Below, piece after piece: positions 33,997-42,177 of a DNA stretch of 43,774 nt. The notes beneath the pieces were generated by a model that was given only the letters and a program-made list of their open reading frames with translations, searched no databases and was not told the origin of the DNA. Position numbers and translations under genes: made by a program. The stretch's first letter is position 1, and each line of letters opens with the position of its first letter. Location: contig NZ_JACHCQ010000043.1 in NCBI RefSeq assembly GCF_014205835.1, forward strand, positions 1 through 43,774, given 5' to 3'. This DNA comes from Pedobacter sp. AK013 (GTDB lineage Bacteria; Bacteroidota; Bacteroidia; Sphingobacteriales; Sphingobacteriaceae).

Positions 33997-36201
33997 TTAT
34001 TTGATGTTCCAGATTTTTTGTAAACGGGCAAAGGCCTCTTTCTTGATTTCCTGAACGTTACGGAATGGGTCGCCGGCCTTCTTTTCGGCTAGTAGTTTGT
34101 CCACCACATCATAGATAATGCTCTCACGTTCACTGTCTCCGAGGTTGCGGATTTTTGGGACAAGCTTGCGTAGTTCTGCCAGTCTCTCGATTTCAGCACT
34201 GCTCAGCTCGTTTTCAGCTTTAGCCAAAAGTTGATAATACTCGCTGAAATGTTTTTCCGTCTGGCTGTCCATGGTACTGTTGAGGCCAAAGAAATCGGAG
34301 GTGAGGATCTGGTCGATACGGAGCTCGGAAGGATCGGGAAGGTCGGTTAAAAGGCTGATCTTTTTATCTATGCTTTTCTGGAGCACCATTGTCTCTCCTG
34401 CCCGCATACCCCTAAGGCATAGTGGTTCATGGGTGCTGACCACAAAACGCATTTTCGGAAAGGCGCGGCGGAGTTTGCCGACTACTTCCATCCGCCAACG
34501 CGGGTGGAGGTGCGCGCCGATCTCGTCGATAATAATCATGCCTTCGGAGAGCTCAAAAGGCAGGCCTTCGAGTTCGATCGTTGCCATGATATCGATCGCC
34601 ATGTAGAAAACGGACTGATAACCATCGCTCAGATCATCTATTGACAAGACCTGGTTTCCAGTTTGGACAATGGTACGGCCATCAAGAAGAAATATGTTAT
34701 CCTCATTATCTAATGACATCAGATCTTTAAGGGTAAGGGCGACACGGTCGAACCTTTCTTTAGGCAGAGACATGAGCCAACTGTCGCAATCGATAAAGGA
34801 TGCGGTAAAGTCGAAAAGACTTCGGGCCTTTGCCCCCTTGTATTCACTTTGCTCGGCAATAATATGTGGTGGGGTATGTTTAAGGCGAATGGCATTGTAG
34901 GCAACAAAATTGATCAGGGGCTCAGCAATATTACTGGTGAATTCCGTGGCGGTGAAGATTACATGCGCCGGGACAATACTGCCAACCGTATGTAATTTGA
35001 TGTATCCCGAATCCGCGCCTCTTCGCAGCAGATCAGATCCCGAAAGACCAAGCTCTTCAAGGTAATTTCGACCGGCAAGACCAATGGTAAAGGCTTTTAG
35101 CAGCGAACTTTTTCCCATGCCGTTTTCACCCAGGAATAATATCCAGGGTTCGGTGTAGGGTTCATCCAGACTATCGAAATGATTTAGAGATGCTTCTCCG
35201 TTCGTAAAGTTTATGGTGAGATTTTCAAAGCATTTAAAATTATGGATTTCGAGCTTCTCCACAAAAATATGCCTAATTTCATCTATCTCTTTACTTAGCA
35301 TGCTGCTGCCCTGTTCAAAGTCGAAAGGTATAGAATTTGGACTGGTTTCAAGATGCTTTTCAATGCGCACTTTCAAGTCCTGATCAGTCTCAATGACAAA
35401 ATTACGGTTGATCAGATAATCATCCAGTTCGTATCTTTTTAAGAATTCTCTGATGAAATATCTTTTGATCCCCAGATAACTTTCGGGAGAATTATCGCTG
35501 AATATGGGCTGCCATTCCTTTATAATCTCATTCAACATCGCTGTGTCAGCCTTTGCTTCATAAGTGTATCTGAAGGCTTCCATGCTTTCCTGCAGGCTGT
35601 CAACCGCTTTTTTTCTGGCCTGGACAAGTTCGTCCCTGTTGAGCTTTAATAACTCAATGGTGGTAAAACCTCGGGCAGAGGAGCCAATCAGCCTTCCGGT
35701 TGGCATATATTCAAGATGTTCAGCGGGATTATCCTCACAAGGATCCACAAATAACCGGTCCTCCATGTGGAGCATTTCATATGGTGTTCCCACAGCTGCC
35801 CTGTCTCCCTCCACCGGAAACCAGGAAGCCTTGTAGGAGTTGCATCTGGCACAAGAGTAATATATATTTCTCCATTCATACACGAACCACCAATAATGCT
35901 GCCTTGAAACTTCTTCATTTAGTCCCCTCGCTGTGTTTTTTGGTCGGAAATGATCGAATTCAGATGGAGCCACAGCAAGATCGATATGGGATTCACAGTA
36001 AGCACATTTTCCGTGGAATTCATCTCTCAGTCTTTCCAGAAACAGTTTCCGATATTTCGTACCGATTTGATCGTTAAAGCGTTTCTGTGGTGTGCTGGCA
36101 CCTGACTGATAAAATTCCGCTATTTTTTCGCGTGAGAACGCCATTTCGGGAGACCGGAATACGGGCGGCTGATTGTCGAGACTTTTGTTAACGTAGATCA
36201 T
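33997..36201 (-). CDS. HNH-AAA ATPase fusion, Septu PtuA-like with extra N-terminal nuclease
   Basis: The 734-residue protein has an N-terminal HNH domain (CAYCES at 66-71, FDHFRPKN at 82-89, SCARCNS at 116-122), then from about residue 315 an SMC/ABC-type ATPase. Its Walker A is FLGENGMGKSS (356-366), a signature-like LSDGYQS (524-530), Walker B IIIDE (556-560) and switch histidine in STHEP (H591). The last 100 residues are helical. I chose ATG at 36201 because its MIYVNKS start aligns with MIFVDRK of the partner; the longer frame adds nine residues. Septu normally has a single HNH protein, PtuB; here the same fold occurs both fused and separate. A perfect -7-like TAACTTTG lies at 36347-36354 on this strand, without a good -33. 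Confidence 0.88.
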   Translation of the reverse strand: MIYVNKSLDNQPPVFRSPEMAFSREKIAEFYQSGASTPQKRFNDQIGTKYRKLFLERLRDEFHGKCAYCESHIDLAVAPSEFDHFRPKNTARGLNEEVSRQHYWWFVYEWRNIYYSCARCNSYKASWFPVEGDRAAVGTPYEMLHMEDRLFVDPCEDNPAEHLEYMPTGRLIGSSARGFTTIELLKLNRDELVQARKKAVDSLQESMEAFRYTYEAKADTAMLNEIIKEWQPIFSDNSPESYLGIKRYFIREFLKRYELDDYLINRNFVIETDQDLKVRIEKHLETSPNSIPFDFEQGSSMLSKEIDEIRHIFVEKLEIHNFKCFENLTINFTNGEASLNHFDSLDEPYTEPWILFLGENGMGKSSLLKAFTIGLAGRNYLEELGLSGSDLLRRGADSGYIKLHTVGSIVPAHVIFTATEFTSNIAEPLINFVAYNAIRLKHTPPHIIAEQSEYKGAKARSLFDFTASFIDCDSWLMSLPKERFDRVALTLKDLMSLDNEDNIFLLDGRTIVQTGNQVLSIDDLSDGYQSVFYMAIDIMATIELEGLPFELSEGMIIIDEIGAHLHPRWRMEVVGKLRRAFPKMRFVVSTHEPLCLRGMRAGETMVLQKSIDKKISLLTDLPDPSELRIDQILTSDFFGLNSTMDSQTEKHFSEYYQLLAKAENELSSAEIERLAELRKLVPKIRNLGDSERESIIYDVVDKLLAEKKAGDPFRNVQEIKKEAFARLQKIWNIK

Positions 36202-36401
36202 TATAATGCAAATTTGCTTGATCAACACTCAGGACGTGATGTATTTCAATTCAAATGAGTAGAGCGGTGATGGGACGAATTTAACAAAAGAATGGAGATG
36301 AAAAAACATCAATGGTAAAGTGTTGATAAATGCCAAGTGATAAAAGCAAAGTTAGTTGTGTTCCAGGCTCGATAGGATTTGTAATGCAAATAGTAACCCG
36401 G

Positions 36402-36908
36402 TTACGTCCGGAACCGCACCACCCCTTCTGAAGCGCCCAGTGTCTCTGCAATTTCTTTATGGGAATGGTTTTGATTACAGCTAAGTTCGAATATTTTGCG
36501 CATCTGCTCAGGCAAGGCCGCTACCTCAAGTTCAATCAGCGCTTTTAATTGTTCACGTACGAGGAAATCGGATTCATAGACACCAGCTTCTGAGAAACGC
36601 TTTAATGAGGAGAAGTATTTATCCCTTACTTTGTCATGGTCGATGCGGTTGAGGATTTTGTTGCGGGATATTTTATAGAGGTAACCGGATAAGGTTGTGG
36701 TGAGTTCAAGTTCACCTGATTTATCGAGTAGGGTAAGGAATACCTCCTGGGTAAGGTCCTTGACTTCCTCGTCGTTCTGCAACAGTCTTCTGGCATGTCT
36801 ATACAGAACAGCCCAATAACGGTCGTAAATTTCGCTGAAAACACCTTCGTCTTTTTTGTTGAAAAGATCGGCAAGTTCTAAATCAGAATATTGGGCGTAG
36901 CTGAGCAT
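36402..36908 (-). CDS. ECF sigma-70 factor, FecI-like, truncated C-terminus
   Basis: The 168-residue protein has sigma region 2 (FSEIYDRYWAVLYRHARRLL, DLTQEVFLTLLDK) and region 4 (ALIELEVAALPEQMRKIFELS, SHKEIAETLGASEG), as in Bacteroidota ECF factors that act with FecR-type anti-sigma proteins. It ends after EGVVRFRT, whereas relatives continue for about 10-15 residues through the recognition helix. The stop lies in the palindrome GTAACCCGGTTAC (36393-36405). I chose ATG at 36908 because the longer frame needs a TTG. No fecR or susC/D gene is adjacent, so it is an orphan that may be a non-functional remnant or a shortened regulator. Confidence 0.8.
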   Translation of the reverse strand: MLSYAQYSDLELADLFNKKDEGVFSEIYDRYWAVLYRHARRLLQNDEEVKDLTQEVFLTLLDKSGELELTTTLSGYLYKISRNKILNRIDHDKVRDKYFSSLKRFSEAGVYESDFLVREQLKALIELEVAALPEQMRKIFELSCNQNHSHKEIAETLGASEGVVRFRT

Positions 36909-36923
36909 GGTCTGCTGGTACAA

Positions 36924-37349
36924 TTGTATGTTTGTTTTCCGTTCCCGGAATGGATAGCTTTGGGTAGATGACTATCTTTTTCCTATCATTTAAAGCCACT
37001 TTGGTCGGATGGCCTTAGCTGATGTCGCGATAAAGCAATATGTTTTTCATATCGGCTGTTTGTTCCGGGAATACTTATACAAAGGTGGGGAATATTTATG
37101 CAATAATCCTAATGCTGTAATGTTATAATTTCGTTAAGTCCGGGTGGAAATACGGCTTGGAATATTTTTTTTTGGAGTATCAGATGTTCGCTAAGGATAT
37201 TGTTGATTGTAGGTGATTATCAAAGATAATAACGGCATCCTTTTAGCGTTCAGGATTTTGAAGGTCAAGCTGCACAAATACTTTTCATCTAAACGAACTT
37301 CAGTATACGATCCAATCTCTGTTATTGATAAAGGGGATCGGAATACTTT
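36924..37349. other. Intergenic region between sigma factor and hxsC
   Basis: No gene is seen. It should hold the promoter of the sigma-factor gene on the minus strand and the 3' end of the hxs operon. An imperfect hairpin (AGTATACGATCC facing GGATCGGAATACT, 37302-37346) overlaps the end of hxsC, with no T-run. Similar CCGGGAA words occur near 36945 and 37066. Confidence 0.4.
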
Positions 37350-38501
37350 TTATTCTGGAATATCCCAGTTAAATGCGTGAATGTGTTCACTGTGCTTTTT
37401 CGAAGCCGAGCTAAAAAGTCCACCGCAGCGCTCGAGAGCCTGGCATTTGTTGCATTCTTCCAGATAAATATTTTTCCAGTCTGAAATGGACTTTCGGGTA
37501 AATTTCCAGAGATTTTCCGGCATTAGGCACAATTGACTGTTGTAGATGGAAACATTCATGCGCTTGGAAGCTAAAAAATTTACGGCGTCTTCAAGCGCAG
37601 GGGCATAATCTACCGGATCTATCCATAGTTTGTCAATATTATACGGGGTATATCCTTGGTGCTCCAGCCCCATGAAAGCGACATGTTCAACAAATGGAAG
37701 GTTTTTGTAGATGTACCTTGCAAGTTTACCCAAACGGGGAATAGTAAGGGAATGGAGTACGATCCGTAGTTCGATTCTGATGCCGCTATCGGCAAGATTG
37801 TAGAAACCCAGCATCGTTTGGTCAAATGCCCCGGAAGCCTGCACGATATAATCGTGCATTCTGGCATGATCACCATAGAGCGGGATACCAAGCATGAGTC
37901 TATCCATACTTAACCCTGATAATGTTTTGGTCAGATTTCTGCTGGCAAAACTGCGGCCATTGGTCAGACAGTGCACATCAGTACCGGGAAGCTCTTTTTG
38001 AATGAGTTTTAAAAGCTCAAAAAAGAGATAACCCATTAAAGTTGGCTCGCCCCCAGTGATACCGAGCTCCTGGCAGTCTTTTGGGATAAGTGGAAGAAGC
38101 TGACGGTGGATGCTATGGAGGTATGGTATATCCTCCCTGTCTTTGGGCGGTTGTGAGCACATCAGGCAATTACTGTTGCAGCGTTCGGTTACCAAAAGTG
38201 CATTCTGGAAAGAGTCAACCCTGTACAGGGTATTGATCACACCATCAGAGTTAATGACAACGATATCTCCCTCTTTAAGATGGTGCAGGTATGCCACGCT
38301 GTTTACCAAAGGTAAATCCTGGGGCAAAACCAGGGTTTTCGAGCAGGCAAGTACACACGAAAAGCCGATCATGGCTTGATTTCCCTCTCCGCTATCAATG
38401 AGTAGAATTTTGTTGCGGTCCGGGGAATACATGTTCCTTGTTACCGCGGCAACAATTGATTGGTCTATATGCTGCGCCTTGCCCCTGGTTTTAAGTTCCA
38501 T
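37350..38501 (-). CDS. hxsC: His-Xaa-Ser system radical SAM maturase HxsC
   Basis: The 383-residue protein has the radical SAM cluster motif CNSNCLMC (C108, C112, C115) with GITGGEPTLMG behind it, the SAM-binding glycine-rich stretch. A C-terminal cysteine group (CNKCQALERCGG) probably binds a further Fe-S cluster. It is the last gene of the hxsADBC operon; its ATG overlaps the hxsB stop by one base (TAATG). HxsC is named by TIGRFAM-level definitions for a system predicted to modify the His-Xaa-Ser repeat protein; the chemistry is unknown. The assignment rests on the operon plus motifs. Confidence 0.88.
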   Translation of the reverse strand: MELKTRGKAQHIDQSIVAAVTRNMYSPDRNKILLIDSGEGNQAMIGFSCVLACSKTLVLPQDLPLVNSVAYLHHLKEGDIVVINSDGVINTLYRVDSFQNALLVTERCNSNCLMCSQPPKDREDIPYLHSIHRQLLPLIPKDCQELGITGGEPTLMGYLFFELLKLIQKELPGTDVHCLTNGRSFASRNLTKTLSGLSMDRLMLGIPLYGDHARMHDYIVQASGAFDQTMLGFYNLADSGIRIELRIVLHSLTIPRLGKLARYIYKNLPFVEHVAFMGLEHQGYTPYNIDKLWIDPVDYAPALEDAVNFLASKRMNVSIYNSQLCLMPENLWKFTRKSISDWKNIYLEECNKCQALERCGGLFSSASKKHSEHIHAFNWDIPE

Positions 38502-39997
38502 TAGTTTTCTATCCAGTTGTTAAATATTTTCAGGATCCGCTCATCACTATCTATCAGTTCAAACAAGTGGCTGATAATGCCCATGTTTTTCTGACAGAAA
38601 ACGCTCGTTGGCCGATGTCCTATGAGGTTTCCCTGGGTAGAATGGTTTAGTACCGGATCTGATCCGCAATAAGTCTGAAAGGCGCAGTCACTGCAGCCCG
38701 GAAGTGATTCATTTACGCTGGATTCTGCAAATGAGAATGCCTTTTCGCCATAAAAAATATCCTCGTAACCGGCTGTGTCTAGATGACCGAGCTGAAAGGT
38801 ATAATCTTTCATTTCCGCAAGCATCCTGGCCTCGTCGCTGGCATAGATATAGCCATCATAATTGAACACGATCACGTTGTTGATCATGCCGGCCGGTGAC
38901 TGTAAATCTACATAACCAACCGGAAAGGGACTAAGGATTTTCTTGAGGATAATGCTGGCATAATCCTCCCTGAAAAAGTTTCCATTTAAATTATGTTCTA
39001 TAATCAGATCTAGTCCTTTTTTATAGAATTCCAAAAAGCGGTCAGTATCGTATTTGTTTTTTCTGTCATTCTTAACCGCAAAACCGAAGGGACTGATCGG
39101 TCTTAAGAAAATACTATTAAACCCCAGATTGATGTATTCCCCGACAATTTCATGGGGATAATCCAACGATAACGTCGAGGTAGTGGTTAAAGCGGAGACC
39201 GCATCATTCCCCAGTATTTCCCGGCACTTCCGGATGCCTGAGATGGCCAACTGATAGCTGTCATTTCTTTTTTTATGGCGGTTTTTGTTATGCAGAAATT
39301 CAGGTCCATCTAAAGATGTGGAAATGATAATTTTATACTTTAGACAAAAATCAAGCATTTCCTTTTTCAAGGGGGCAAGGTTTGTACAGATTACAAAAGA
39401 GATCTGCTTTCCGATCTTTTGCGATTCAGCAGAAGCCCGCTGCACTGCATACATGATCTGATCAAAAGCCAGCAGTGCTTCCCCGCCCTGAAACTCCATG
39501 GTTACATGGGGATTAGAGGATCGCATCATCAGCTCAATCCCTTTATCAATATGGGTCCGGCCCATATCGAAGGTGTCCTTATCCTCACTTACCCGGGATA
39601 CCTGGCAATAATGGCAGGTATGTTCGCAGCGCAGGGTGATGACAAAAATATGCAGTGCGGTGAAATGGTCGAGAAAAGATTTTTTGGTACGGTAGCGCGT
39701 GGCTATTACCTCTAAAAGCGCAGGCACCCTGGTCTGTGAAATAAAAAAATTGGCAATCAGGTCTGCATATAGTTCGGAATCCTCAAAGGGATCCAGTTTC
39801 CGGTTGATGATCCGCCGGGCTGTGCCTTTATCAACAATCAAAAAATCCCCGATTTCATTGACAAGTACCTCCCGCCCGTTACGCAGGGCAACGAAGCGGA
39901 AAGGCAATAAATGATAATTCCCGGCGTGATCATAGTGGCTGATATCAAGAAATTTTCTTGACTTCCGCTCAGCTCCTGTTACAGGTAAGGTTATCAT
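38501..39997 (-). CDS. hxsB: His-Xaa-Ser system radical SAM maturase HxsB
   Basis: The 498-residue radical SAM/SPASM enzyme has CEHTCHYC (C124, C128, C131) and MEFQGGEALLAF for the core. A SPASM-like C-terminal domain includes CSDCAFQTYCG near residues 440-455. The first 110 residues are a leader domain with RGxE-type beta strands, common in peptide maturases. Its ATG overlaps the hxsD stop as ATGA. With HxsC it probably installs a modification on HxsA, by analogy with other radical SAM/SPASM RiPP maturases. The substrate residues are not known; the repeated His or Ser is a reasonable guess. Confidence 0.9.
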   Translation of the reverse strand: MITLPVTGAERKSRKFLDISHYDHAGNYHLLPFRFVALRNGREVLVNEIGDFLIVDKGTARRIINRKLDPFEDSELYADLIANFFISQTRVPALLEVIATRYRTKKSFLDHFTALHIFVITLRCEHTCHYCQVSRVSEDKDTFDMGRTHIDKGIELMMRSSNPHVTMEFQGGEALLAFDQIMYAVQRASAESQKIGKQISFVICTNLAPLKKEMLDFCLKYKIIISTSLDGPEFLHNKNRHKKRNDSYQLAISGIRKCREILGNDAVSALTTTSTLSLDYPHEIVGEYINLGFNSIFLRPISPFGFAVKNDRKNKYDTDRFLEFYKKGLDLIIEHNLNGNFFREDYASIILKKILSPFPVGYVDLQSPAGMINNVIVFNYDGYIYASDEARMLAEMKDYTFQLGHLDTAGYEDIFYGEKAFSFAESSVNESLPGCSDCAFQTYCGSDPVLNHSTQGNLIGHRPTSVFCQKNMGIISHLFELIDSDERILKIFNNWIEN

Positions 39998-40359
39998 GAT
40001 ATTGTGTTAAAGCCCAGAGAATCGCCGATCTGTTCAAGTGGAAAGTCTTCTTCCTGCTCAAAATTGGCAAAAGCTTTGGCTACAATAAGTGCCCTTATAT
40101 CCCTGGTTTCTTCCTGAACGATATCGCGGAGCAAGAAATCATTCAGATCCTGTGGTATTTTCTGTGCCAGGTAAACTTGATCGATTTCCTGCTGGCTTTT
40201 GTTTGTCATGGTCACAGAGACGAAATGCTCATCCACGGTTTCAAAATCAACTGTATAATCAGCGGTATACCAGTAAAAGCACTTTTGGATTACCTTATTG
40301 GAAAATATCCGTTTATCAATGCTGATCTGTACTGTATCACTATCGAACTTTACCTTCAT
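39994..40359 (-). CDS. hxsD: His-Xaa-Ser system protein HxsD
   Basis: The 121-residue protein has no signal peptide and no catalytic motif. It starts with beta strands (VQISIDKRIFSNKVIQKCFYW) and ends with an acidic helix (FANFEQEEDFPLEQIGDSL). HxsD is the small conserved member of the Hxs locus, which may serve as a substrate carrier or leader-binding protein; this is inferred from its size and place. It overlaps the hxsA end by 20 bases and hxsB by four, so the genes are translationally coupled. Confidence 0.85.
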   Translation of the reverse strand: MKVKFDSDTVQISIDKRIFSNKVIQKCFYWYTADYTVDFETVDEHFVSVTMTNKSQQEIDQVYLAQKIPQDLNDFLLRDIVQEETRDIRALIVAKAFANFEQEEDFPLEQIGDSLGFNTIS

Positions 40360-41047
40360 ATTTTTCCTTTATGGCATCAAAAATCATTTTTCCCACCACA
40401 CCATTAGGCTTGTATTCATTTTGGGTCTGGAATTTTTTCACTGCTTCCTCGGTCTGTGGACCAAAATAGCTTGTCTGTGGTGTTGCATATCCTAGTGCTT
40501 TCAGGTATTGCTGAAGTTTAAGTACATCGCTGCCTTCACAGCCCAGGTACAAAATCCTATACCAGGCGCTGCTACTGCTTGTCGCTACCAAGGGATTCAT
40601 TGTGCTGGAAGAGGTGCTTCTTGTAGTTGTTGGTGTACTGCTACCGCTACTTCCCGATGACCCGCCGCTTCCGGAAGAAGACGAACTACCTGATGAGCTG
40701 GATGGCTTATAAGTTGATGGGGGTGTGTATACCGGTGTGGGATTATAAGTTGATCCTGAGGAAGAAGAATAATGGGAAGAATGCGAGCGATGTGAGCTAT
40801 GGGACCTGTGAGAGGTATGCATAAATAAAATACTTCGCGCAGGATCATTTGCCAACAACTTTAGTGTAAGTTTTGGTTTCAGAGTTTTCTTTTCTATATC
40901 CACGTGATCGTTAGATATAGGTAGCAGAGCTGAGGTGCTTTCGACCGGGACAGCTTCGGCGTGTGTGGAAGAGAGTGAGGCCATAGAGGCGGTGATCACT
41001 GCAAATGTCTTTTTTGCAAGATCTAATAGTCCTTTTTTATGTTTCAT
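40340..41047 (-). CDS. hxsA: His-Xaa-Ser repeat protein HxsA
   Basis: This is the likely target of the Hxs maturases. The 235-residue protein has a basic leader, a run of six H-x-S triplets at residues 77-94 (HTS HRS HSS HRS HSS HYS), then a long Ser/Gly/Pro/Thr-rich spacer, and a peptidoglycan-binding domain in the last 75 residues (CEGSDVLKLQQYLKALGY, FGPQTEEAVKKFQ). The N-terminus has a hydrophobic segment (FAVITASMASLSSTHAEA) that could be a signal peptide. So the modified repeats are probably tethered to the cell wall. The repeat run is short; the spacer may be disordered. It is the first gene of the operon. Confidence 0.9.
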   Translation of the reverse strand: MKHKKGLLDLAKKTFAVITASMASLSSTHAEAVPVESTSALLPISNDHVDIEKKTLKPKLTLKLLANDPARSILFMHTSHRSHSSHRSHSSHYSSSSGSTYNPTPVYTPPSTYKPSSSSGSSSSSGSGGSSGSSGSSTPTTTRSTSSSTMNPLVATSSSSAWYRILYLGCEGSDVLKLQQYLKALGYATPQTSYFGPQTEEAVKKFQTQNEYKPNGVVGKMIFDAIKEKYEGKVR

Positions 41048-41059
41048 AACAATATATCG

Positions 41060-41072
41060 TTATCGACGATAA
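41060..41072 (-). promoter_or_regulatory. 13-bp palindrome upstream of hxsA
   Basis: TTATCG-A-CGATAA is a perfect palindrome 13 bases upstream of the hxsA start, inside the predicted leader. It could be an operator or an RNA hairpin affecting ribosome access; a function is inferred only from location. Confidence 0.35.
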
Positions 41073-41155
41073 AAAGAAACATAGAATCTATTTTCCCGTC
41101 AGGGAAGGAAGAAATCTGAGGAGCGTTTCTTTAGAGCGTTTTGTTAATCTTGGTG

Positions 41156-41186
41156 CTAAAGTAAGATTTAGTTCAGAGATTTCAAA
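41156..41186 (-). promoter_or_regulatory. Candidate promoter of the hxsADBC operon
   Basis: On the minus strand a TTTG (41183-41186) precedes TACTTTAG (41156-41163) by 19 bases. The -33 is exact and the -7 has one mismatch to TAnnTTTG. A start near 41150 would give a leader of about 100 bases, which contains both palindromes. Confidence 0.45.
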
Positions 41187-41502
41187 TTTTATAGGTGCTG
41201 TAACATTTGTTGTGCGTATTGTAATGCTTTTGTTTCTGAGTACCAAGACTGCCCAGATATATCATGAAAAACTTCGGAATGATAGTTTATGGATTTAGGA
41301 CCTAAATAGGTTACAAAAATCCAGTCTTATCTAAATGCAGAATGGGCTACTTAAAGCAAAATCTTTTTTACTAAATACCTTTGCAAAGTGTAACGGTAAT
41401 GTTTTTCCGCAGGACAAACTTGGCCAACTTTGAACTCACACAATTAGATAAAACTTGAGGGACATAGCGGTTAATATTTTCCAAATATTAACTTTGCACT
41501 AC

Positions 41503-42177
41503 ATGAGAACTTTTGTTGTATCTGATATCCATGGTAATGACGATGCCTTTAGAAAAGCACTGAAGACTGTGCATCTAAAAAAGACTGACCGTTTGATCTT
41601 ACTGGGAGATTACATAGACAGAGGATTTGACAGTAAAGCTGTTCTCGATACCATTTTTCTATTAAGGGAATATGGTTTTGATCTTATCTGTCTGAAGGGG
41701 AATCATGAGCAGATGCTCTTAGATGCGCTGGAGGATCCCGATAAGCTTAATAACTGGTTAATGAACGGCGGTAATGAAACACTCTCAAGTTTTCTTACTA
41801 GCTCAATACATAAAATTCCCGCTAAATATATCGATCTATTAGAGTCTTTCCGGCTTTATTATGAATATGAGCAGTATATATTTGTGCATGCGGCCCTGAA
41901 CATGCGTATAGCGGATCCGTTTAGCGATGTACAAACGATTCTTTGGTCAAGATCCCAGAATGAGTTATTAGATTATGGCTGGCTTGGGGAAAGGATTCTG
42001 ATTCATGGACACACCCCTACAATGGAGCAGGAAATCATAAATAATTTTGAGGATTCGTATCCTATCAAATGTATCGATAACGGTGTGTTTGTAAAAAAGC
42101 ATGGTTATGGTGGATTATGTATTCTTGAATTAGAAAACTTCTCATTAAATTTCGTGCATGGTTATCAAAAACGTTAA
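41503..42177 (+). CDS. Calcineurin-like Ser/Thr protein phosphatase
   Basis: The 224-residue metallophosphatase has all family motifs: SDIHGN (D8, H10), GDYIDRG (D36, D39, R40), GNHEQ (N67, H68), VHAALN, and HGHTP near the C-terminus. It belongs with PrpA/ApaH-like bacterial PPP-family phosphatases that use two metal ions. I chose ATG at 41503 because it begins the first beta strand (MRTFVVSDIHG); the longer frame adds 16 odd residues. The kinase gene downstream overlaps its end by 20 bases, so phosphatase and kinase are surely produced together and probably act on the same targets or on each other. Confidence 0.92.
   Translation: MRTFVVSDIHGNDDAFRKALKTVHLKKTDRLILLGDYIDRGFDSKAVLDTIFLLREYGFDLICLKGNHEQMLLDALEDPDKLNNWLMNGGNETLSSFLTSSIHKIPAKYIDLLESFRLYYEYEQYIFVHAALNMRIADPFSDVQTILWSRSQNELLDYGWLGERILIHGHTPTMEQEIINNFEDSYPIKCIDNGVFVKKHGYGGLCILELENFSLNFVHGYQKR

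Larger units (their letters stand above)
41048..41502. other. Divergent promoter region between hxs operon and phosphatase-kinase pair
   Basis: No gene is present. The region holds the candidate hxsA promoter, a 13-bp palindrome next to hxsA, and a hairpin TTCCC-gtca-GGGAA at 41093-41106. Toward the phosphatase, exact TAnnTTTG matches occur at 41376-41383 and 41489-41496, both without a good -33; the second would make a nearly leaderless transcript. Confidence 0.4.

Noticed and set aside
36402..36908. Frameshift rescue of the sigma factor C-terminus
   Set aside because: A +1 reading after the stop gives CGSGRNRVTICITN, which does not resemble the missing helix, so no simple frameshift explains the truncation.
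40340..41047. HxsA repeats read as an intergenic tandem repeat or a low-complexity artefact
   Set aside because: The H-x-S run is in frame inside an ORF that also has a peptidoglycan-binding domain and Hxs partners, so it is coding.
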